A stretch of DNA of 64,000 bases from Ereboglobus luteus. Lineage in GTDB: Bacteria; Verrucomicrobiota; Verrucomicrobiia; Opitutales; Opitutaceae. This document shows positions 37,957 to 44,452 of the stretch, in pieces (position 1 is the stretch's first letter; every line of letters begins with the position of its first letter). The DNA is taken from positions 724,501 to 788,500 of the forward strand of contig NZ_CP023004.1 in NCBI RefSeq assembly GCF_003096195.1, in the 5' to 3' direction. The notes below the pieces were generated by a model. That model made no database searches, had not been told where the DNA came from, and saw nothing but the letters and a program-made list of their open reading frames with translations. The translations under genes were made by a program, and so were the position numbers.

Positions 37957-38980
37957 GATATCCCGTCAGTGGAAACTCGGCGCAGTTAAGTGTTCCTCGC
38001 AAAAAAATCCGCCGCCCGTTCAACCAAAACGCTCCATCCTGAGCCGTCAGTTCCCTGAATCCAAAGGTTACCCGCACCGGATCCGCCTTTGAATTCTCCA
38101 CACCCAGCTCGATTTCATATAGCGCTGGCGAAAATTCATCCCACCGTTCGATCTTCACATGCCCGGGCACTGACCATGAAATACTCTCGTTGCCACTCCC
38201 CGGCTTTATATCAATTGGGTGCGAATACCGGGCAATAATCCCGGAATCATTGCGGCGGCGCAACACGGCTTTAATATTTTGTCTTCCCGAAAAATTGTCC
38301 GAAAACAATTTTATGCTCACGTTTAATGCCCCGCCCTTTGTCGCAACTGAAACACCGTCTATGCGAACGGCATCCGTCGCATACAGGCGCAGCCCGCCCA
38401 AAACGCCATTCCACATGATTTGCGTATGATTCGTGTAGGCATGCCCCACATTCATGTTTTCCGGAAACTGGTAACGCGGAATCTTGTGACTCACATTGCT
38501 GTAGATTTCACGATTATCGATTTTCAGCGTCACCGTATGCTTGCCAGGAGTTAGAACTTTGCCCAAGTCGAAGCGATGCGGCGTGGCCAAGCTCTCTTGA
38601 GAGCCGCACTCACGACCATCAACAAACACTGTCGATTTCCACAAAACACGTTCCAACTCGAGAATGATCGAACGCCCCGCCCACTCATCCGGAATTACAA
38701 CCTCCCGGCTATACCACGCCGGACCAACATAATTAACCTTGCGCTGCAAACGCGTGAGCACCCGGAAATTCAGTTCTGGCGTCAGCCCCAACGGCTCGCC
38801 AATACTGGCGTCATCAAGCGTTCCTGGCAGCCGAACATCCCGCCACTTGCAGCCGACGGTGTCGGCATAAGGATCATCCAAGCTTACCCGCCAGTCTCCC
38901 GCCAGCGAAAGACCGGCGCCGTGAACCCAAGGCTGAAGGATGAAAAACAATAAACAGAGGAAGCAGGTTTTATTGATCAT
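37922..38980 (-). CDS. GH2 hydrolase, N-terminal part as read
   Basis: As written, this frame ends after 352 codons at 37922, with coherent GH2 sequence up to SAEFPLTGYPP-like residues near 37957 (reads NCAEFPLTGYPP). The last nine residues (RTRTLGGEL) are out of frame. It contains the export signal, the jelly-roll and the Ig-like domain, but neither catalytic glutamate. Confidence 0.75.
   Translation of the reverse strand: MINKTCFLCLLFFILQPWVHGAGLSLAGDWRVSLDDPYADTVGCKWRDVRLPGTLDDASIGEPLGLTPELNFRVLTRLQRKVNYVGPAWYSREVVIPDEWAGRSIILELERVLWKSTVFVDGRECGSQESLATPHRFDLGKVLTPGKHTVTLKIDNREIYSNVSHKIPRYQFPENMNVGHAYTNHTQIMWNGVLGGLRLYATDAVRIDGVSVATKGGALNVSIKLFSDNFSGRQNIKAVLRRRNDSGIIARYSHPIDIKPGSGNESISWSVPGHVKIERWDEFSPALYEIELGVENSKADPVRVTFGFRELTAQDGAFWLNGRRIFLRGTLNCAEFPLTGYPPRTRTLGGEL
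37953..37957 (-). other. frameshift site 3: C5 tract in the GH2 gene
   Basis: The - strand reads TAT CCC CCG CGG ACA. One further C gives TAT CCC CCC GCG GAC ACG AAC, that is YPPADTN, which is the expected GH2 sequence (GYPP followed by D-x-N). Confidence 0.8.
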
Positions 38981-39051
38981 GATTAAGCTGTTTTAAGAGT
39001 CTCATTTTAAGCCATCAGGGTGAAGTGACTTTGCATGGATTTTTGCGCATA

Positions 39052-39078
39052 CCAATGCGATGTCCCGTTCCGCATTGG
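39052..39078 (-). terminator. hairpin downstream of the sialidase at 39099
   Basis: CCAATGCG (39052-39059) pairs perfectly with CGCATTGG (39071-39078) across an 11-base loop, 21 bases past the sialidase stop. No T-run follows on the - strand. It may separate the nan operon from the GH2-sialidase pair or just reduce read-through. Confidence 0.4.
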
Positions 39079-39098
39079 CCCCAGAAAAAAGAATTGCT

Positions 39099-40358
39099 TC
39101 ACGGATCCCATGTCGTGTGCGGCGGGGCGAAAAGCCACTCCAGGTTGAAGCGGACAAAGTGTAGCGAATCCCAATATTTGACCGAGCCTTTTTCGCCGCG
39201 CTCGTAGATCATCCCGATGCTGCCGTCGGCAAGCACAGTGAGGTCGGTGTAGGAACCGGTGTGGGGATATATCGGACGCCCCGCGCTCCACGTCGCGCCG
39301 TTGTCTCGGCTCCAGCGCACCGTGATATTGTAGCGGCCGTAGGGGTGTTTCTCCTGACGAAAGGGCGACGCGGGATTTGCAAACAAAACAAGCCCGTTGT
39401 TCGCGGAGTTTTCATGGCGATATGTCAATATGGACGCCTCGCAGGGCAGGCTCACCAAACCCTCGTCCTTATACACAACCGGCCATGTGTTTCCGCCATC
39501 ACGGCTGATCGCAACAAGCCGCCGATGATTGTCCGGTCCGGAGGCCGCGTGCCCGCTGCGCGCATTTATCATGAGGTCGCCGTTTGCCAATTCAACCAGC
39601 CTGCTCTCATTGCCATATTTGATGATATTGGACGCGCCCAACCGCCACGTTTTTCCATGGTCATCCGAATGGAACACATGCGTGAACCCGACAAGCGATT
39701 TGCCGACTTGCTCGTTGTGGCGGGCGGGAACAATCAGCCGGCCCTTTAGCGGGCCGGTTCGCAATTGTGTCGCCGCGCTTCCGGGACCGATGCCGTAGCG
39801 CTGCATCCAATTGCGCTTCCATTCGGCGGCCTTGGACGTTTTTCCGGTTTTGCGATCCACACTGGAATCGCGCGCCCGGCCGGGTTTTAATCCCACGGTT
39901 TCCCATTCCGGTTTGGTCACGGAAGCGTGTATGTCAACCATGCCGGACCACGTTTTTCCGGAATCTTCCGAATATATATAACAAAACCGTTTCTTGTCCC
40001 TCAGGAAAAATACATACAAGCGCTTTGTGTCCCAATCCACGCACGGTGTAATGTCGCCGCAGGTGTTCGGACCGTCGTCGAGAATGACTCGAATTCCGGA
40101 CCATGTTTTCCCCAAGTCGGAACTGGAGCGCATGACAATATCCGTGTTGCCCACGTCGCCGATGCCGTGATTGCGTTTTTCCACAATGGCAAGCGTGTCA
40201 CCATTCGGCGCGCGGATGATGGATGGAATCCGGTAATTCGGCTTGTTGTCAGGCGCGCTCGGGAAAATCTCCCGCGTCTCAAAACCCGGCGCGGCGACCA
40301 TACCGTGGATCAGAATCATCCACGATATGAATATGAGCGCTCTGCGTAATCCCGGCAT
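39099..40358 (-). CDS. exo-alpha-sialidase (GH33), secreted, co-transcribed with nanA
   Basis: This 419-residue sialidase belongs to a different subgroup from those at 22785 and 35026. A signal peptide spans about 1-23 (LIFISWMILIHGMVAA). YRIPS (42-46) supplies the first arginine. GNTDIVMRSS (70-79) holds the catalytic aspartate region. Asp boxes are SSDLGKTW, SEDSGKTW, SDDHGKTW, SRDGGNTW and SRDNGATW. SRLVELANGDLMINARS contains the conserved glutamate and second arginine. HTGSYTDLTVL supplies the tyrosine, followed by GMIYERG. This is the classic bacterial sialidase layout. Only three bases separate it from the nanA stop, so release and catabolism of sialic acid are encoded together. Confidence 0.94.
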   Translation of the reverse strand: MPGLRRALIFISWMILIHGMVAAPGFETREIFPSAPDNKPNYRIPSIIRAPNGDTLAIVEKRNHGIGDVGNTDIVMRSSSDLGKTWSGIRVILDDGPNTCGDITPCVDWDTKRLYVFFLRDKKRFCYIYSEDSGKTWSGMVDIHASVTKPEWETVGLKPGRARDSSVDRKTGKTSKAAEWKRNWMQRYGIGPGSAATQLRTGPLKGRLIVPARHNEQVGKSLVGFTHVFHSDDHGKTWRLGASNIIKYGNESRLVELANGDLMINARSGHAASGPDNHRRLVAISRDGGNTWPVVYKDEGLVSLPCEASILTYRHENSANNGLVLFANPASPFRQEKHPYGRYNITVRWSRDNGATWSAGRPIYPHTGSYTDLTVLADGSIGMIYERGEKGSVKYWDSLHFVRFNLEWLFAPPHTTWDP

Positions 40359-40361
40359 GGT

Positions 40362-41291
40362 TTATGGACGAACGGAGTCGAAGAATCCGATTTTTTCCAA
40401 GTCCGCCTTCATCGCCGCAATCTTGTCTTTCGTTATGGGCGTCATCGGCGGGCGAACGGGGCCGCAATCCATGCCAAGCAGTCCAAGGATGGCTTTGTTT
40501 GCGTTCATTCCGCCGTGCTTGCAGAAGGCCTGGATGAATTTCATGGACTCGAGCTGCCATGCCGCCGCGGCCTTCATATCACCCGCATTGTAGGCGGCGA
40601 TCACGCGATTATATAATGCGGAGGCATAATTATAAGTGCTGCCGACCGCGCCCTTCGCGCCCATTACAAGCGCGGAAAGCAGGATTTCATCGCGGCCAAA
40701 AAGAATGTCATACTTGTCCCCGGCGGCGGCCAGCGTGAGCCCGTAGTCCATTATGTTTTCGTGCGTAAACTTGATGCCACCGAATGTCCGGATGTTTTTT
40801 GCGGCAAGCGGAAGGAAGTCCGCCGTGGCAACATTCACGCCGGACATCGATGGCATGTGATAATAATAAAATGGCGTCTTGGGCGCGGCAGTCGCGACTT
40901 TCTTGCACCACTCTACAAGCCCGTCCACACCCTCGGGGCGGAAAAAAGACGGGGCGATTGTGGCGATGGCGTCCGCGCCGATTTTCTCGGCATGCGCGGC
41001 GAGCGCGCAACTTTCCGGCAGGCTGTTGTGCCCCACGTGGACGATCAGCTTGAGCCCCGAGCCCTTCATGGCCGCGCCCCACGCCTCCGCCACCGCGAAG
41101 CGCTCCTCGTTGGACATGGAGGCGCCCTCCCCTGTCGTGCCGCAAACAAACGCGCCGCTCACGCCGGTCGCCTTGTAATATTTTACCAGCTTGGGAATGA
41201 CGCCCAGTTTCAGCCGTCCCTTGGCGTCAAAAGGCGTGAAGGGCGCGGCAATTAATCCGGTTATATGAAATGAGGGATTGTTGTTACTCAT
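40362..41291 (-). CDS. nanA: N-acetylneuraminate lyase
   Basis: This 309-residue class I aldolase of the DHDPS/NAL superfamily would cleave N-acetylneuraminate to ManNAc and pyruvate in the cytoplasm. GTTGEG (51-56) binds the pyruvate carboxylate, Tyr144 lies in YYYHMPSMSG, and the Schiff-base lysine is Lys174 in GGIKFTH. The YYYHMPSMSG block and GAVGSTYNYA are characteristic of NAL rather than dihydrodipicolinate synthase, which has YN/VP instead. The sialidase three bases downstream and the NanM-symporter upstream support the assignment. NanK and NanE, needed to continue from ManNAc, are not in the window. Confidence 0.93.
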   Translation of the reverse strand: MSNNNPSFHITGLIAAPFTPFDAKGRLKLGVIPKLVKYYKATGVSGAFVCGTTGEGASMSNEERFAVAEAWGAAMKGSGLKLIVHVGHNSLPESCALAAHAEKIGADAIATIAPSFFRPEGVDGLVEWCKKVATAAPKTPFYYYHMPSMSGVNVATADFLPLAAKNIRTFGGIKFTHENIMDYGLTLAAAGDKYDILFGRDEILLSALVMGAKGAVGSTYNYASALYNRVIAAYNAGDMKAAAAWQLESMKFIQAFCKHGGMNANKAILGLLGMDCGPVRPPMTPITKDKIAAMKADLEKIGFFDSVRP

Positions 41292-41327
41292 GGTTGGAAA
41301 TTTATATAATGATATTAAGTAATTTTA

Positions 41328-42257
41328 TTAAAACGCCTCTGGAAGCACGGATCGCGCGACCTTGCCGATTTCCCAGGCCATGTCATCCGGCATGCTCTTG
41401 TAGGGCCAGCGCAACCGGGTGGTCATCGTGGGGAGCCAGTTGCCTGCGACCGCTGCGGTCTTGTCCGCGGCCATGTTGCTGCGCCCGTATTTCGTGATGA
41501 CGGGCGCGATGTTTTCCTCCCAGAATTTCATGACACGCGCGCCTAGCGCACTCCCGGCCATGGGGTCCGACACACAAAGTTCATACCAAGACTGCGCGAA
41601 CTTCGGGCTGAGGCAGGCCACGTTGGAATACGCGCCGTGCGCTCCGCGCGCCAGCCCCATGTGCAAATGATGCCCCGGTATGAATATGGAAAAACGCTCC
41701 ATGAGCGGCTTCATTTCCGCATACCACGCCTCATCGCCCCCGGGCACCTTCATGCCCGCCACTCCCGGCACTTGCTCCGCGATAATCGCCCACTCGGCGG
41801 GCGAGAGTTTTCGTTTTGCGTGCGGCGGATTATAAACAATCAGCGGAATGGGCGCGGCTTCCGCGGCCATCACTTGGATAAAATCTATTACCTCCTCGAT
41901 TGTAGGCGGAAACCAGTCGGGGAGCGTCACCTGATATGCGGACGGGGCGAGCGATTTCGCGCGGCGGATGCGCTCCCTCGCGATCTGCGCGCATGGATGC
42001 GCCGCGCCAATTTGGAAAGGCATCCCGGCGGCATTGCATTTTTCGGCAAGCAGCGCGTTTATCCGATCAAATTCATCCTCCGTTTGTGTATAAAACTCCC
42101 CCGCGCTTCCGTTGGAATACACGCCGCTCACCCGCGCGTTTATAAAATAGTCCAGTTCGGCGCCGAGCAAATCATAGTCGATGGAGTCATCAGGCAATAT
42201 CGGCAGCAACAGCGTCGCCCAGTTGCCTCGAATTTCTTTTGCTGAAAGGGGTTTCAT
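41328..42257 (-). CDS. second DHDPS/NAL-superfamily aldolase or dehydratase
   Basis: This 309-residue protein has the DHDPS/NAL fold but differs clearly from its NanA neighbour. The carboxylate-binding loop is GSAGEF (50-55), the tyrosine is in VYNPPHAKRK (Tyr142) and the Schiff-base lysine is in AGMKVPGGD (Lys170). The insertion of basic residues after NPPHA and the HH-L-HMGLARGAHG segment suggest an acidic substrate. Known relatives act on 2-keto-3-deoxy sugar acids or related 2-oxo acids. It sits between nanA (36-base gap) and a hydroxyacid dehydrogenase (14-base gap), so it belongs to the same operon. It is probably a 2-keto-3-deoxy acid aldolase; the substrate is not determinable from sequence alone. 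Confidence 0.85.
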   Translation of the reverse strand: MKPLSAKEIRGNWATLLLPILPDDSIDYDLLGAELDYFINARVSGVYSNGSAGEFYTQTEDEFDRINALLAEKCNAAGMPFQIGAAHPCAQIARERIRRAKSLAPSAYQVTLPDWFPPTIEEVIDFIQVMAAEAAPIPLIVYNPPHAKRKLSPAEWAIIAEQVPGVAGMKVPGGDEAWYAEMKPLMERFSIFIPGHHLHMGLARGAHGAYSNVACLSPKFAQSWYELCVSDPMAGSALGARVMKFWEENIAPVITKYGRSNMAADKTAAVAGNWLPTMTTRLRWPYKSMPDDMAWEIGKVARSVLPEAF

Positions 42258-42271
42258 AAGTCGGTTTCGGG

Positions 42272-43237
42272 TCAGTTGTTTTTCATAACCGTGTTAAGCA
42301 ACGGCTGCCCCGCCTTGAAGCGTTTGATGTTCTCAATGACAAGGTCCGCCAGTCGCTCGTGCTCCCTCACGGAACGTCCGCTGCAATGCGGCGTGATCAG
42401 GCAGTTCGGCGCAGTCCATAGCGGACTGCCTGGATTCAAAGGCTCCTCGGTAAACACATCCAATCCGGCAAAACCGAGCCGGCCGTTTTTCAGCGCCCCG
42501 ACAACATCATCCACCACGTAATGCGCGCCGCGTGCGAGCGCGTAGAGGCAGGTGCCGGGACGCATCGCGTCGAATATTCTTTTATTAAAACATCCCGTGG
42601 TTTGTTCGGTAAGCGGAAGTGTAATAAAAACATGATCGGCCTTTGCGACGGCACGGTCGAGTTGCTCGAGGGGAAAAATCTCCTTTGCAATCGGATGCTC
42701 CTTGAGGACATCAACGCCGATTACCCTCATGCCAAGTCCGTTGCAAAGGCGCGCAACCTCGGAGCCGATGCGCCCGAGTCCGCAAACGCAGGCGGTGGCC
42801 TCAAAAACCTCCCTGTATGGCGGCTGGCGCTCGAAACGCTTTTGAACAGTGTCAACCGCATGGCGGTGCAGATTGCGCGTGCCCGCGAGCATCATCGCAA
42901 TGCCGTGCTCGGCGACGGGCACCGACATCGTGCCGGCGGAATTGCACATCACAAAACGCGCCTTCGTCTCAAGTCCCCTGCCCGTATATTTTTCGTAGCC
43001 CGTGCTGCCGCATTGAAAATACGCGAGATTGCTTTCCAAAACCCATTCAGGGGCGGGCCAGCCAATGGCAATGGTGCTTTGGTTGAGAACCGCACGGGCC
43101 TCACGCTCTGGCGTGTTTTGCGGAAGCCATGTCAACTCGGCGTCAAGCCCGGCGCACACCTTTTCAAAACGCGCGCGCGGAACCGCGTCGTCAAAAAACG
43201 CATCGTGGCTGCAGTATATTTTCAGTTTCGAGGACAT
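42272..43237 (-). CDS. D-2-hydroxyacid dehydrogenase (NAD-dependent)
   Basis: This 321-residue oxidoreductase has the D-isomer-specific 2-hydroxyacid dehydrogenase layout. The Rossmann loop is GLGRIG (153-158) and an acidic NAD-selecting residue lies in VIGVD. The catalytic arginine is in ALARGAHYVV (Arg236), glutamate in VFTEEPL (264-265) and histidine in ITPHCSG (His284). It would interconvert a 2-oxo acid and a D-2-hydroxy acid with NAD(H). It lies five bases after the enolase-superfamily gene and 14 before the second aldolase, so all three are one unit. Relatives act on glyoxylate, hydroxypyruvate or sugar-acid derivatives; the substrate is unknown. Confidence 0.9.
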   Translation of the reverse strand: MSSKLKIYCSHDAFFDDAVPRARFEKVCAGLDAELTWLPQNTPEREARAVLNQSTIAIGWPAPEWVLESNLAYFQCGSTGYEKYTGRGLETKARFVMCNSAGTMSVPVAEHGIAMMLAGTRNLHRHAVDTVQKRFERQPPYREVFEATACVCGLGRIGSEVARLCNGLGMRVIGVDVLKEHPIAKEIFPLEQLDRAVAKADHVFITLPLTEQTTGCFNKRIFDAMRPGTCLYALARGAHYVVDDVVGALKNGRLGFAGLDVFTEEPLNPGSPLWTAPNCLITPHCSGRSVREHERLADLVIENIKRFKAGQPLLNTVMKNN

Positions 43238-43242
43238 GTTGC

Positions 43243-44433
43243 TTATTTATTAAAAGCCCCAAGGTTTTTCTTCGGATAACCAACCGTGCTATAAAATGAT
43301 CCCGGGCGATACGGATAGCGCTTTTCCACATCCTCGGGCAGCCTCACGCCAAGGCCGGGCTCGGTCGGCGCGCTTATGCGACCATCAACGAGCGTGAGCG
43401 GCTTTATTAAAAACTCCTCGCGAAGCGGATACGGATTGTTTGGCAGTTCGAGCAGGGTGCAGTTTGGCGTCGCAAAAGCCGCGTGATAGTTCCCCATGAT
43501 GCCGACGCCGCCCGCCCATGTGTGCACGGCGATTTTTATAAACTTGCGCTCGCACATTTGGGCCACGCGCCGGAAAGCGCCTAAGCCGCCGATAAGCGCG
43601 GCGTCGGGCTGGAACAAGTCGAGCGCGCCGGCCTCAAGATAATTTTCCGCCTCCACCAAACTGGAAACCGTTTCGCCGCCGGCAATGACGCACTCGGTTT
43701 CCGCGCGGATTTTGGCGAACCCCTTGTAGTCAGTGACCTCGCAGGGCTCCTCCACAAAGAGAAGATCATAAGGCTCCAGCGAACGCACGATGCCAATGGC
43801 CTCCTTATAATTCCAAGCCTTCGGATTAACACCCTGGCATGCGTCAACACCAAGGCCGGTGTCCCTGCCCAGCACCTCGCGGCAGAAGGCGACCTTCTCA
43901 ACGATCTCATGCGGCTGGAGATAGTTGATGCGGATCTTCACCGCGCCAAAACCGAGCTTTTGATACTCCAGCATCTCGGCCTTCAGCTCGGGAAACGGCT
44001 TGTTGTTTCCGCCGCTCGCGTAGGCGGGAATATGATCATGCACCTTGCCGCCAAGCAATTGATGCACGGGAACGCCAAGCGCCTTGCCCTTTATATCCCA
44101 CAGAGCCATTTCGATTCCGCCCGCAATGCTCGCGGACATGCCAAAACGCCCCCAGTAATAGGTTGCGAGTTTTAATATATTCGCAATGCCGGCGATATTC
44201 ATCGGATCACGGCCGATAAGATCAACCTCAAGCTGCTGAACAACGGCCCTGGTCGCCTCGGGCGCAAAAACGCCGATATACGTTTCGCCAAGTCCGTAAA
44301 TGCCCTCGTCCGTTTCAATCTTTATGACCGAAATTGTGCGATACCCGTCGGCAAAGCAAAACTCACGCTCCAAATCGCCCGGAATCGCATACGGCGCGGA
44401 AAGCAGCAGGCATTTGACGGACGTGATTTTCAT
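43243..44433 (-). CDS. mandelate racemase / muconate lactonizing enzyme family protein
   Basis: This 396-residue enolase-superfamily enzyme has the N-terminal capping domain (1-130) and a TIM barrel. Barrel residues follow the MR subgroup: KIR (166-168) as the first base region, metal ligands near D197 (VDACQG), E228/E229 (FVEEP) and E254 (AGGETV), the D277 region (FQPDAAL), and H304 in AVHTWAGG as the second base. Members are mostly acid-sugar dehydratases giving 2-keto-3-deoxy acids, which would feed the aldolase two genes downstream. It starts 19 bases after the NanM-symporter stop, so import and conversion are linked. Epimerase activity is the alternative. No Shine-Dalgarno sequence is seen; the leader is purely A/T. 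Confidence 0.9.
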   Translation of the reverse strand: MKITSVKCLLLSAPYAIPGDLEREFCFADGYRTISVIKIETDEGIYGLGETYIGVFAPEATRAVVQQLEVDLIGRDPMNIAGIANILKLATYYWGRFGMSASIAGGIEMALWDIKGKALGVPVHQLLGGKVHDHIPAYASGGNNKPFPELKAEMLEYQKLGFGAVKIRINYLQPHEIVEKVAFCREVLGRDTGLGVDACQGVNPKAWNYKEAIGIVRSLEPYDLLFVEEPCEVTDYKGFAKIRAETECVIAGGETVSSLVEAENYLEAGALDLFQPDAALIGGLGAFRRVAQMCERKFIKIAVHTWAGGVGIMGNYHAAFATPNCTLLELPNNPYPLREEFLIKPLTLVDGRISAPTEPGLGVRLPEDVEKRYPYRPGSFYSTVGYPKKNLGAFNK

Positions 44434-44452
44434 AATGATATAAAATATATTA

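Larger units (their letters stand above)
36210..38980 (-). pseudogene. GH2 family glycoside hydrolase, split by an apparent frameshift
   Basis: Adding one C to the C5 run at 37953-37957 (+ strand G5) fuses two frames into a 923-residue enzyme of normal GH2 length. The signal peptide is about 1-22 (MINKTCFLCLLFFILQ...HGA). Residues about 25-200 form the sugar-binding jelly roll (LSLAGDWRVSLDD, YSREVVIPDEWAG), then comes an Ig-like domain, then the TIM barrel. The acid/base glutamate is in SLGNELRG (about E435) and the nucleophile in THEVGQY (about E523). The break lies at GYPP / ADTNAWRR just before GMNHFRFHSWCPP, inside a conserved barrel strand, so both halves would be inactive alone. GH2 members are beta-galactosidases, beta-glucuronidases or beta-mannosidases; the substrate cannot be decided here. 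An exo-acting role beside the sialidases is plausible. Confidence 0.85.

Noticed and set aside
39007-39291. A 94-codon - strand frame overlapping the 3' end of the sialidase
   Set aside because: It is out of frame with a well-supported GH33 gene and covers its hairpin; no motif.
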